Assembly: GCA_041392805.1 (NCBI GenBank)
Contig: JAWKLJ010000001.1
Location: forward strand, 2,232,001-2,296,000
DNA: 64,000 bases
Direction: 5' to 3'
Origin: Saprospiraceae bacterium
GTDB lineage: Bacteria > Bacteroidota > Bacteroidia > Chitinophagales > Saprospiraceae
Positions 44,547 to 53,191 of this stretch are shown piece after piece (position 1 is the first letter of the stretch; every line of letters starts with the position of its first letter). A model generated the notes under the pieces. It saw nothing but the letters and a program-made list of their open reading frames with translations, did not search any database and was not told the origin of the DNA. A program made the translations under genes and the position numbers.

Positions 44547-45737
44547 CTAAAAATTATCCTTAATTTTTTGCAAAAAAGCGAGCTTTTTCAAGAAAAAGCT
44601 TTCATAAATCATGATGATATCATAAGCAAGTAATAAAGCTAAGATACCTGTGCCAAAATCAAAACTTATCCTGAAATAGTAAAAAAGCACGCCAATTAAG
44701 AAAAAAAGCACCATGCACTCAACCAGTTGCAAACTTCGGGTAATGCCGTGAAAAGCAGGGTGAAAGCTGGCATATATGCCATGAATAAAAAACACATTGG
44801 CATAGCAAAATAAAACGGATAGTATAATGACCAGCCATTTGGGGGTCTCCCGTATATACCTTTTATTAAGCACCATGCTGATAATATTAGCATGAATGAC
44901 GACACCAAACATATCGGGTACTGATCTTCTGGCATATTCCTTATTCAACGGAGTATAAAAACGATCCAATAAAGGATTGTCCCATTCATTTTCAGGAACA
45001 TACCCAATCAATATGATTTTGTCATTTATCACACCAGATAAATCAACCGTAGTATCCAGAACGACTTCTTTCTCAAAACGGATGAAGTTATCTCTATTTC
45101 CCAAATAATGAATAGGCATCAATTCTTTATTTCTATCTAAACAAGCCTGGGCAATGGTTGGGTCATAGTGTTGGAGAATGGCCATTGAAAACGCCAAAGC
45201 TGTACCGCCTTTTATGCTCTCCTTTGGGCTGAAGTATCGAATGGTCTTAGTATGATTGGAGGGAAAATTGATGTATCCTGTTTGTGCATAGGCAGCAAAA
45301 AGACTATCCGCAGTATTCAATCGTTCAAATTGCTTTTCTTCTTCTACCAATTTATACAATTCACTAGCCAAAACCACATTCCCTGCCTTTTTTATGCTTT
45401 CGGATAACTGTAAGTCCATCGCCGCTTCCTTTTTTCCTTCTAACAATACATCTACCCCTATTACTTTCGCACCTGCCCCCGCCAGACGGTCAATCAGTTG
45501 TGCCAATTCCCCTCGATCAGGCTTACCTATATTGACCAACACCACTTTATCTTCTAAAATAGTCGTCGGTCTGCTAAGTTGGGTATAAACAATATCGGTA
45601 ATTTCATACTCCTTGATACCATAGTTAAATGGATCCAAAAAATGCGTATTGAGTCGAATAACCTCCAAAAAACCAATGAAAGCAAAAATAATACAAGTGA
45701 CAATGATACTGTGCGGACGAAATATTTTTTTCCACAT
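44547..45737 (-). CDS. CHASE2-domain membrane sensor without output domain
   Basis: A 396-residue membrane protein. An N-terminal helix (about 11-28) is followed by a large extracytoplasmic CHASE2 domain (about 40-290; hallmarks IVYTQLSRP, KVVLVNIGKPDRGELAQLIDRLAGAGAKVIGVDVLLEG and DKIILIGYVPEN) and three C-terminal membrane helices (about 298-320, 335-352 and 362-383). CHASE2 is a stress/ligand-sensing module usually fused to kinases, cyclases or diguanylate cyclases. Here only about 13 cytoplasmic residues follow the last helix, so there is no output domain; signalling must go through partner proteins. It is the first gene of the minus-strand protease series. Confidence 0.85.
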   Translation of the reverse strand: MWKKIFRPHSIIVTCIIFAFIGFLEVIRLNTHFLDPFNYGIKEYEITDIVYTQLSRPTTILEDKVVLVNIGKPDRGELAQLIDRLAGAGAKVIGVDVLLEGKKEAAMDLQLSESIKKAGNVVLASELYKLVEEEKQFERLNTADSLFAAYAQTGYINFPSNHTKTIRYFSPKESIKGGTALAFSMAILQHYDPTIAQACLDRNKELMPIHYLGNRDNFIRFEKEVVLDTTVDLSGVINDKIILIGYVPENEWDNPLLDRFYTPLNKEYARRSVPDMFGVVIHANIISMVLNKRYIRETPKWLVIILSVLFCYANVFFIHGIYASFHPAFHGITRSLQLVECMVLFFLIGVLFYYFRISFDFGTGILALLLAYDIIMIYESFFLKKLAFLQKIKDNF

Positions 45738-45805
45738 AGACAGAAACTTATACTGATCAGCTGGATTCGATCTGCTCGAAAGCTATTTTAAATCAGTTAT
45801 AAATA

Positions 45806-45813
45806 CAAAAGTA
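45806..45813 (-). promoter_or_regulatory. -7 promoter box for the CHASE2 gene
   Basis: On the minus strand the sequence reads TACTTTTG, an exact match to TAnnTTTG, 69 bases before the CHASE2 start. No clear -33 box is seen. Confidence 0.4.
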
Positions 45814-45886
45814 AAAGATTTCTGGACTTCCCATAATATTGAGAAAATAATTGTTACTTTACCTCTCAAATATACACCTTAGTAAC

Positions 45887-47431
45887 ATGAAACCCTATTT
45901 ATGGATGGCTTGTTTCTTCCTTAGTATACAAGCCTCTACCCAAGACCTGCACATCTATTATGATGCCACATCAGATTCTATTCGATATGTCCAAAACGGA
46001 CAAACCCTGACCTCACCCAATCTAAAAAGAGGCAAAAAAGTATTTCTTCACGTTATCAACTACAATGACTACCTCTATGACTTGTCAATCCATCTGGAAG
46101 AAGAAGAACTAAATATACCTTCCAAAGGCCTAGGCCAAATGCTTAGCCTTGGAGGTAATAGTTCCGCTCTTAAAGAATTAATGGGTGCCGCAGGGGGAGT
46201 TGGTGGAGATGGCTTTTCGAATGAAAAGGTGGAATGGCTGGAAGATGCGGAAGCGAAAGAAGTTCCATTGGGTTATGGTCAAGCATCAAGTGAAGCATAT
46301 AATCAGGCCTACCGGGAATTATCGTCCCTTTACACGACCACTTTGGGAAGAATGGAAGCTAGAGAAGCTCAAATCGTGGAGACAGCTAAAGACATTCAAA
46401 CAGACCTGAAGCTTTTCCAGCTAAATAATTTCATGGGACAGGAAATCATGACTCTCAAATATAACCCCCAATTAAGACCGGATCAGATCAAACGCCTTTC
46501 CTTAGAGTACCTCGAACAAGTACTCGGAACCGATAATCCGGCTAAACTAGACTTAAACTCCGTTATTGAAAAGGCCGATGTCCAAAAAACCTTACAGAAA
46601 AAGATAGATCAATATCAACGACACATTTCCAATTTAAACAAACAGCTCTTAATTCTAGAAATCGCCAAGGACTCTCTATTGGGATTCCCTCAACTCCCTA
46701 TTGCAGACCAACTCTCCCTTAACGAAAGCTTTGAGGAAGCCAAAACACGCACCGCTGCTTACCAAGACAAAGTGGCGGTAATGGAATCTCAGTCAGAAAC
46801 CCTAGAAGATTGGGATCTTAAAGCATTAATGGCCATTCGATACGCTTATGAAGAGATCAAAGATCATCCTTTTACTTATAACTATACCTTTACTCCTAAG
46901 GCCGACGAGCTCAAGTTATCTATAACCCTCACCCCCAATGATTCTGCCAGGGTAAAAAACATCAAGCCCAAGACGTTGGCGCCCTTGGAGTTGCCTGTTT
47001 ATGGCGGCATAAAGGTCAATGCCAGCTTGGGCATCAGTTTTGGTGGCTATTTTAATCGCCCACAGGCCTATTTTCATCGCGACTCCATTATCCGCGCAGA
47101 CGACAAAGACTTGTTTCAACCAATTGTCACTTCCTTTATTCATTTTTATCGACAAAGCCAGGGATCTGTTTCTTTTGGTGGATCTTTTGGATTGGGGATT
47201 GCCCTTGGCGGAGAAAGTTCTGGTTTACAGACTTACTTCCTGGGACCTAGTTTGATCTTCGGAAAGGGTCAAAGGGTTGTAATGACCACCGGTGTCATGG
47301 GTGGAAAGGTGGAAAGGCTAGCCCAGGGTTATGAAGTGGGCGATGCCTTCGATAACGGTATTATCCCTACCCGCTCTGTCTATGACTTGGGCTATTTCCT
47401 TGGTTTTTCCTTCAATTTAGCCGGAAAATAA
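45887..47431 (+). CDS. Exported coiled-coil protein with possible outer-membrane barrel end
   Basis: A 514-residue protein that I do not recognise. It has a signal peptide (MKPYLWMACFFLSIQASTQ), a beta-rich region to about residue 90, a long helical coiled-coil region (about 135-305, with ARTAAYQDKVAVMESQSETLEDW) and a C-terminal third of glycine/aromatic-rich strands (VNASLGISFGGYF, GSVSFGGSFGLGIALGG, DLGYFLGFSFNLAGK) that looks like a small outer-membrane beta-barrel. The ATG at 45887 gives the signal peptide at the N-terminus. It is divergent from CHASE2 and shares the intergenic region, so it may be co-regulated with it. Its stop touches the next, convergent gene. Confidence 0.55.
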   Translation: MKPYLWMACFFLSIQASTQDLHIYYDATSDSIRYVQNGQTLTSPNLKRGKKVFLHVINYNDYLYDLSIHLEEEELNIPSKGLGQMLSLGGNSSALKELMGAAGGVGGDGFSNEKVEWLEDAEAKEVPLGYGQASSEAYNQAYRELSSLYTTTLGRMEAREAQIVETAKDIQTDLKLFQLNNFMGQEIMTLKYNPQLRPDQIKRLSLEYLEQVLGTDNPAKLDLNSVIEKADVQKTLQKKIDQYQRHISNLNKQLLILEIAKDSLLGFPQLPIADQLSLNESFEEAKTRTAAYQDKVAVMESQSETLEDWDLKALMAIRYAYEEIKDHPFTYNYTFTPKADELKLSITLTPNDSARVKNIKPKTLAPLELPVYGGIKVNASLGISFGGYFNRPQAYFHRDSIIRADDKDLFQPIVTSFIHFYRQSQGSVSFGGSFGLGIALGGESSGLQTYFLGPSLIFGKGQRVVMTTGVMGGKVERLAQGYEVGDAFDNGIIPTRSVYDLGYFLGFSFNLAGK

Positions 47432-49018
47432 CTACTCTCTGACTAGCGAAAACTTCTCTGTTACCGAAAACCCTTCACCACGCAAACGAAGCAAGTACAC
47501 CCCACTCGCTAAACTCCCTACATTCACTTTCTCTAAATGATTACCTACTGGGTAATTATTGCTTTGTTTAAGGGTGCGAATAACCTTGCCATTCAAATCC
47601 AATACCTCCATGTGCAATGCGGTATTTTTGGAAAGCGAAAAACCAATATTGAGCACTCCATTGGTAGGGTTCGGAAAAATGATCTTAATTTCATTTGCGG
47701 GGAACTGCAAGCCCAGATCTTCCGCATCAGCTAGCACATCTTCTTTAAAAACAATATCTTCATCCCCAGGCTGATAATCGACATAGGAAATGGGCAAGAA
47801 ATACATCTCAGCCTTGGTGCCCTCTCCCCAGGTAACAAATGCAGGAGGACTATTGGGGTTCATCGGATTATTTTCAGAGTTGTCGTAGGTGGCCAGTGCA
47901 TGGACTTCCGTGCCGGGTTCCAGCACTTTAAAACGGTCGAAAAAATACGTTCCTTGCCAATTGAAATTCCATTCGGGAATCTTAATCAGGTTGGTGGTAT
48001 CTCCACTGGGGGAAACGGCATATACTTCCCAGTCTTGCCCCAATAAATGCATATGTGGCGTTATGCCCAACACGCTGATTTTATCAGGAACGGTCCAAAC
48101 GCCGTGGAAGGTTTTGACATCACCGGGCAAAAGGAAAAAAGGGCCATTCAATAAGGTATTAGGAAGCGGAAGCATTACCTCATATTTCACAAACCGATCA
48201 ATGGTCTCCTCCGCATCTGCAAAAAATAGGTTGACCGAAGAAGAATCCTTTTCCTCTACGGGAATAGGCGCATAGTGCATTTGAATCACCAAATCCGACC
48301 CCGCATAAATGGGCTGCCCGATCCGCTCGGGATACTTCCGGGCCTTAGTACCTGGCACATAGCCAGCATAGAGCTCCGCTGGCTCCACCCCAAAGGTTCC
48401 AAAGCTAGGGAAGCCATATTCCACCGTTTGCGCATCTTTGCTTCTGGCTTCACCCGTCACATCCAGCCCGATAATCGCATGATGAACAATTTTCCTGTTT
48501 CCGGGCCGCAACTCTACCGATTTAACAATTTTATCTTCCGTTAAACCGGTTGGGAGTACAAAAATTTGGTATTGATCCGTGTTATCTCCCCCATGGACAT
48601 AGGATTCGGCAAAGGAGAGCACCAGATCGGGCTCACCAACCTGTGAACCTGCCGGAAAATTTGGAAAAGAGGGCTCCAAACTCGGGTCTCCCTGCTGCAT
48701 ACCCCCCGCCACCCAATCTGCAATCAACTGGATTTCAGCATCTTCCAATCCTCTTTCTTCCAAAAGGGTGGAATAAGACTTCTCGGGCGGCCAGGGTGGC
48801 ATATATTTGATAGACGTCACATATTCAATCATACTGGCCCAATTTTTCACCTGCTGGTAATTCGTTAAGGGCATTGGACCAATTTCTCCTGGTCTATGGC
48901 AAATGCCACAATTGTTGTAAATAATAGGTGCAATATCCTTACTAAAGGTAGGTTGCGCAGACAAGACACCAAAACTGAAACAGCAAAACACAAAAAAACT
49001 GAAAGCGATCTTTTTCAT
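47432..49018 (-). CDS. Cytochrome c/copper type II monooxygenase fusion, T9SS-secreted
   Basis: A 528-residue secreted protein. A signal peptide (about 1-21, VLSAQ) precedes a small cytochrome c domain with one haem motif CGICH (37-41) and a Met-rich MPPWPP segment. Residues of about 150-420 resemble the peptidylglycine alpha-hydroxylating/dopamine beta-monooxygenase fold: KIVHHAIIG, VIQMHYAPI and TPHMHLLGQDWEV supply His and Met copper ligands. The last 80 residues are a type A T9SS sorting domain (IIFPNPTNGVLNI). The haem domain may feed electrons to the copper sites. The redoxin gene 21 bases upstream is in the same operon. Confidence 0.85.
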   Translation of the reverse strand: MKKIAFSFFVFCCFSFGVLSAQPTFSKDIAPIIYNNCGICHRPGEIGPMPLTNYQQVKNWASMIEYVTSIKYMPPWPPEKSYSTLLEERGLEDAEIQLIADWVAGGMQQGDPSLEPSFPNFPAGSQVGEPDLVLSFAESYVHGGDNTDQYQIFVLPTGLTEDKIVKSVELRPGNRKIVHHAIIGLDVTGEARSKDAQTVEYGFPSFGTFGVEPAELYAGYVPGTKARKYPERIGQPIYAGSDLVIQMHYAPIPVEEKDSSSVNLFFADAEETIDRFVKYEVMLPLPNTLLNGPFFLLPGDVKTFHGVWTVPDKISVLGITPHMHLLGQDWEVYAVSPSGDTTNLIKIPEWNFNWQGTYFFDRFKVLEPGTEVHALATYDNSENNPMNPNSPPAFVTWGEGTKAEMYFLPISYVDYQPGDEDIVFKEDVLADAEDLGLQFPANEIKIIFPNPTNGVLNIGFSLSKNTALHMEVLDLNGKVIRTLKQSNNYPVGNHLEKVNVGSLASGVYLLRLRGEGFSVTEKFSLVRE

Positions 49019-49039
49019 GAAGGGATACATTGTAGGTGT

Positions 49040-49591
49040 TTAACGATTAGATACGGGTTTGCACATGGGTGCATTAGGTAACAGGGGGTTCAGCTTGGTG
49101 ATAAAACAGCCTACTGGCTGCGTGGTTTGGACGGCAATCGGGCTACCTGAATGAATAGCTTTTAGCACATCTTCCAATTCTGAGGTCGTGGTAACGGAAC
49201 GTCTTTTTCCTACTCGGAAATAGGTATTATCAATCCTGCCTTGATAAAGGATACGTTCCTTGTTTTTATTATAAACAACAACCTCTGGCGTAACTTGTAC
49301 CCCAAAGGCATTCATTTTTTGCTGCTGCTCATCCAATAGGAGTTGAAAGGGCAATTGGTATTTGGCTTTAAAACTAGCCATTTTATCTGGTGAGGAAGAA
49401 GGGTTGGGGAATAGCCCTATAAAGGTGACCCTTTCATCGGCATAATCTTGCCATAGGTTTCTGATGGTCAGGGTATAATACTGTGATATCAAACATTCTT
49501 CTCCTAGAAAAAAATACACTTGAATATCATCTTTTTGTGGGCCCAAATTCGCAAATAAGGACAATAGGGATAATAGGATTAGTGGTTTCAT
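49040..49591 (-). CDS. Exported redoxin-like protein
   Basis: A 183-residue thioredoxin-fold protein with a short signal peptide (MKPLILLSLLSLFANLG). The usual active site is replaced by a single cysteine in GEECLISQYY, where relatives have CPxC or CPIS; a further VGCFI motif lies near the C-terminus. The cis-Pro loop VTPEVVVYN is present. Proteins of this type are commonly encoded beside haem c/copper monooxygenase genes, as here, and may deliver or protect copper or reduce the partner; this is inference. The end of the gene is 21 bases before the monooxygenase start. Confidence 0.75.
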   Translation of the reverse strand: MKPLILLSLLSLFANLGPQKDDIQVYFFLGEECLISQYYTLTIRNLWQDYADERVTFIGLFPNPSSSPDKMASFKAKYQLPFQLLLDEQQQKMNAFGVQVTPEVVVYNKNKERILYQGRIDNTYFRVGKRRSVTTTSELEDVLKAIHSGSPIAVQTTQPVGCFITKLNPLLPNAPMCKPVSNR

Positions 49592-49921
49592 TGACGCGAT
49601 CTTTGTGTTCCTTGTATCTAATAACGATAATCACGCGGAAAACTTATATATCAAGGTGCTTTAATATGTCCTTTAACCGAAAAGAAGCTGTTCGGATAAA
49701 CCAGCATACCAGCTATCCTACCAAGCTCCCCAGTTACCCTTCAAAGATTGGAAAAGGTTACCCGACACCAAGTTCGATGGTCCATTGTTGATAGGGACTT
49801 TGGGCACCAAGTAATAGACTACCGAACCTTCGACGGATTGCTGAGCCCCCTGCGTCATCCAAAATATATCACTTTTTTATTTTAGCTATCCACAAGGCCC
49901 TTCTTTTTACGGTTTTGTCAG
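49592..49921. other. Intergenic region between redoxin and desaturase-like genes
   Basis: No gene is supported. A minus-strand segment near 49690-49745 resembles 28780-28830 (GGGAGCTTGGTAG with similar flanks). The region next to the redoxin gene must carry its promoter, but no consensus box was found. Confidence 0.35.
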
Positions 49922-50710
49922 TTACTTATCTTTTGAGGTCTGCACAACCACTTTTTCCCGCTTCCATTTTCCTTTAAAGTACTGCATCAGCGGAGAAAAA
50001 ACAATATGCAAGGGGTTGTGCCCCAGAAAGCCAGTGGTAACCCCGTATTTCACCTCCTCCGTCTCCGCCTGATAGGTACCAAATAAGCGATCAAAAATAA
50101 TGAGCATCCCACCATAATTTTTATCAATATATACCTCATTAGAACCATGGTGAACCCGGTGGGCAGAGGGCGTATTGAAAAACAAACCTTCAAAACGCCC
50201 CAATCGGCCAATAAATTCAGTGTGCAGGAAAAATTGATAAAACAAACTTAGCGCCAGGCTGAAGGTCATTACCTCTGGACTAAATCCAATGATAACAATA
50301 GGCAAAAAATACACCTGCCCCACAAAACTCCCTAGCCAGTTGATCCGAAAAGCAGTCGTAAGATTCATCCACGGACTAGAGTGGTGGGCATGGTGAATCG
50401 TCCACAATAAAGGCAATTCGTGGTTCCAACGATGGTACCAATAGTAGGCAAATTCTGCGATCAAAAAAGTGAGTAGGATGGTCCATATATTGACTGGAAT
50501 CTCAAAAAGATGAAAAGGCTCAACCAACTTAAACAGGAAGTATTTCCAGGCCAATGACAAAGGTTTTATCAGGTTATTACCCAACATAATGATGATATTG
50601 GCAAGGGATTCTTTCCAGTTGTGAACGGTTTTCCCTTTCCGTTTTGACCACCAGATTTCAATTAAAATGAAAAGGTAAACGACCCCCAGAAAATACAAGA
50701 CAGGAAGCAT
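49922..50710 (-). CDS. Sterol desaturase/fatty acid hydroxylase family protein
   Basis: A 262-residue integral-membrane di-iron oxygenase. The histidine clusters are HRWNH (93-97), HHAHH (106-110), His163 in FLHTEF and HRVHH (184-188), all at the usual spacing and intact. Hydrophobic segments at the N-terminus and between the clusters anchor it in the membrane. Members hydroxylate or desaturate sterols, carotenoids, fatty acids or alkylglycerols with oxygen. Nothing nearby defines the lipid substrate. Confidence 0.9.
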   Translation of the reverse strand: MLPVLYFLGVVYLFILIEIWWSKRKGKTVHNWKESLANIIIMLGNNLIKPLSLAWKYFLFKLVEPFHLFEIPVNIWTILLTFLIAEFAYYWYHRWNHELPLLWTIHHAHHSSPWMNLTTAFRINWLGSFVGQVYFLPIVIIGFSPEVMTFSLALSLFYQFFLHTEFIGRLGRFEGLFFNTPSAHRVHHGSNEVYIDKNYGGMLIIFDRLFGTYQAETEEVKYGVTTGFLGHNPLHIVFSPLMQYFKGKWKREKVVVQTSKDK

Positions 50711-50836
50711 AGCATATTATTTTTGGATAGGTTGTGAAATGATATTGGCTAAAACAACATGATATAGGCATCACTAATTACCGACTTTGCGTGGTAGGCA
50801 ATATGTAAGGCACAAAGAATCAAGGCATGTTTCAGG

Positions 50837-50866
50837 AATTCGTGCTAATTCGTGTAAATTCGTGGC
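50837..50866 (+). repeat. 10-bp-phased AATTCGTG repeat
   Basis: AATTCGTG occurs three times exactly 10 bases apart (50837, 50847, 50857), separated by CT, TA and GC. One helical turn separates equivalent positions, so all copies face the same side of DNA. It lies downstream of the small exported protein gene. Confidence 0.6.
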
Positions 50867-50886
50867 TTACCTTAATTATGTCCCCC

Positions 50887-51306
50887 TCAATTACCTACAT
50901 TACGCCTTTGTTCCAACAGGCGCGTTTTACTATCTTCTCGCAATTTCGCTTTATATGCCTGGTAAGCCTCAAATTGAGCAGCACTAAGAAGTCCTTTCAG
51001 CTCCACATCTTTTTCTTTATCAAAACGGGTGGCCGTCCGATATTTATTCCAATTACTACTATTGCCCTTGATCACCGGTTCCATTTTTTCCGCATACTTG
51101 AGGTTAATGGTTCTCAATTGGGTCAACTGAGCCGTGTCCAAGGCCAATTTTTCGCCTAACAATTCGGTCTGTACAGCGGCACGTTCCTCAGGAGTGGTGC
51201 TTTCCAGCAGTGCCAGGTTAGCAGGATTTTGCGCCTGCATGGGGGTAAAGAAGAAGGCACTTAGAGCCAAGATCAATAGAAGGTTGATGAAAGGAATCTT
51301 ACGCAT
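50887..51306 (-). CDS. Small exported helical protein of unknown function
   Basis: A 139-residue protein with a signal peptide (about 1-25, ending PMQAQ). The mature part is almost entirely helical and charged (ERAAVQTELLGEKLALDTAQLTQLRTINLKY, AAQFEAYQAYKAKLRED). Its LTxxQ-x-L and AAQFEAY elements resemble CpxP/Spy-like periplasmic proteins, which act as ATP-independent chaperones or metal-stress proteins, but the match is weak. It stands alone between unrelated genes. Confidence 0.6.
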   Translation of the reverse strand: MRKIPFINLLLILALSAFFFTPMQAQNPANLALLESTTPEERAAVQTELLGEKLALDTAQLTQLRTINLKYAEKMEPVIKGNSSNWNKYRTATRFDKEKDVELKGLLSAAQFEAYQAYKAKLREDSKTRLLEQRRNVGN

Positions 51307-51481
51307 ATTTTCATTTTTACTTCAAAATTAAAGGGTAGTGCTCCTATTTGCACCAAAAAATAACTGAAGCTGAAAAATGAGAGGGTGAAGTGACGGGGAG
51401 GAAGGGTGAGGTGGGGAAGAAGACTAGTATATGCTTATAAACACCTCCCCCCATTGTATAACCCCAAATTTCGCTCCTCCT

Positions 51482-51546
51482 TTTAAGCTGATTCAGCATT
51501 TTGCTGAAAAATTGAAGAATCCTCAATCGCACTGCTTGGGGATTCT
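51482..51546. terminator. Two successive hairpins upstream of the HTTM gene
   Basis: TTCAGCA/TGCTGAA (51492-51508) is a perfect 7-bp stem. AGAATCCTCAA (51516-51526) pairs with TTGGGGATTCT (51536-51546) through 11 positions with one wobble, followed by TTCCTTTTTCCC. Either a terminator of an unseen transcript or leader structure of the next gene. Confidence 0.45.
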
Positions 51547-51603
51547 TTCCTTTTTCCCTTCCCCAATAATTCCCTATCTTCATCCCAATTTCCATTACGC
51601 TAT

Positions 51604-52989
51604 ATGCATGTCTTCATGAAAAGCCTATTCCGTCCCATAGATATAGCCTCCCTTGTTTTTTTTCGTATCATTTTTGCGGTGTTGGGATTTATGGATGTAC
51701 TGAGTAGCTATGTGTATTACCACCTGGAGAAAGATGCCTTCAATCCGGAAAAATTCCAATTCTACTATTATGGCTTTGCCTGGGTGCGGGTATTCGCCGA
51801 TCCTTGGATGACACTATTTTTTATCACCCTACTATTATTGGCCATTTTTATTGGTTTAGGTTTTTGGTATAGAGGTAGTTGCATCCTTTTTTTTCTAGGC
51901 TTCACTTATTTGTTTTTGTTAGAAAAGGCCAATTACCTCAACCACGGCTATTTGTTTTGTTGGATCTGTTTTGTCATGATTTTTGTACCCGCTCATAAAG
52001 CTTTTAGCCTTGATGTCTGGCGAAAAAAAGTAATCGCTACTGACTTGATACCTTATTGGCCGCTGTTTTTATTACAATTCTTGATGGGTATCGTTTATTT
52101 TTTTGGTGGGTTGGCCAAGATAAACGAGGATTGGCTACGGGCAGTGCCCCTCAGTTCCTGGCTCCCTAGCCGGGCCAGCACACCTTTGATCGGTTGCTTA
52201 TTGGAAATGCCTGAAACGGCCTATTTTATGGCTTACGGCGGAGTGCTTTTTGACTTGATGATTATTCCGCTGTTGTTATTTCGGCAAACGCGGCTTTGGG
52301 CTTTTGGGTTAGCCCTTTTTTTTCACCTCACCAATGCAATGATCTTCAATATTGGCATTTTTCCTTATTTATCGATTGGTCTCACCGCATTATTTTTTAC
52401 CCCAGATTTCCCACGACGCATTGTTGACAAAAGCAGACCGCTCATCGCCGCCTTGGGGCAGAGACTGGGTAGCTTCAACGTTTTCATTCCGACTACTCGG
52501 GCTCCGCTTTATCAGGCCACTACCCCATCGCCTCCTACGACTGGCTTTATCAAAACCGCCATCCTCTTATTCGTCTTTCTCCATGTTCTCATCCCGCTCC
52601 GCCATCACCTTTTCGCAGGCCCGGTGTCCTGGACGGAAGAGGGACATCGCTATGCGTGGCGAATGATGCTGCGAGCAAAAACGGGGAGCGGCCTTTTTGT
52701 GGTAGAAGACCTGGATAGTGGTCAAAAAGAAAAAATAAAACCTAGTGATTACTTGTGGAGCAAACAAGAAAGAAAACTCTATACCCACCCCGATATGATC
52801 CTTCAATTTGCGCATTACCTACAGAAAAAGTACAAGGCCATGGGAAAAAAAGTAGCCATCTATGCCGATATTACAGTGCAATTGAATGACCACCCTAAAC
52901 AATATTACATTGACCCCGCACAAGACCTAACCCTCGTCCAGTGGCATTTTTTCCAAAGCGCCACTTGGATACGCCCAGCAGATTTTTAA
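51604..52989 (+). CDS. HTTM-domain (vitamin K-dependent carboxylase-like) membrane protein
   Basis: A 461-residue multi-pass membrane protein. The opening LFRPIDIASLVFFRIIFAVLGFMDVL and the later LNHGYLFCWICFVMIFVPAHKAFSLD, VYFFGGLAKINEDWLR and FALFFHLTNAMIFNIGIFPYLS-type segments are the hallmarks of the HTTM domain, the four-transmembrane unit shared with vitamin K-dependent gamma-glutamyl carboxylase. The C-terminal 160 residues are largely soluble (SWTEEGHRYAWRMMLRAKTG), as in bacterial gamma-carboxylase homologues. Bacterial substrates are unknown. An ATG at 51616 (MKSLFRP) is an equally good start. Confidence 0.8.
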   Translation: MHVFMKSLFRPIDIASLVFFRIIFAVLGFMDVLSSYVYYHLEKDAFNPEKFQFYYYGFAWVRVFADPWMTLFFITLLLLAIFIGLGFWYRGSCILFFLGFTYLFLLEKANYLNHGYLFCWICFVMIFVPAHKAFSLDVWRKKVIATDLIPYWPLFLLQFLMGIVYFFGGLAKINEDWLRAVPLSSWLPSRASTPLIGCLLEMPETAYFMAYGGVLFDLMIIPLLLFRQTRLWAFGLALFFHLTNAMIFNIGIFPYLSIGLTALFFTPDFPRRIVDKSRPLIAALGQRLGSFNVFIPTTRAPLYQATTPSPPTTGFIKTAILLFVFLHVLIPLRHHLFAGPVSWTEEGHRYAWRMMLRAKTGSGLFVVEDLDSGQKEKIKPSDYLWSKQERKLYTHPDMILQFAHYLQKKYKAMGKKVAIYADITVQLNDHPKQYYIDPAQDLTLVQWHFFQSATWIRPADF

Positions 52990-53191
52990 CCTATCAGGTC
53001 ATTTCACTAGAAAGTCTACTTTTTTTCTTATTTTTGTCCAACAGTTCATTCAAAAAAATAGCTATATTGCTCTTTATTGAGAAAACTGCCCCTCACAAAT
53101 CCCGGTTACTCAACAATTTAATTGTACACTCAAGCATTTAATCAACAAAGAAGTTGTTTTAAACATGTTTTTCTAACCTAAAAACTTAGCG

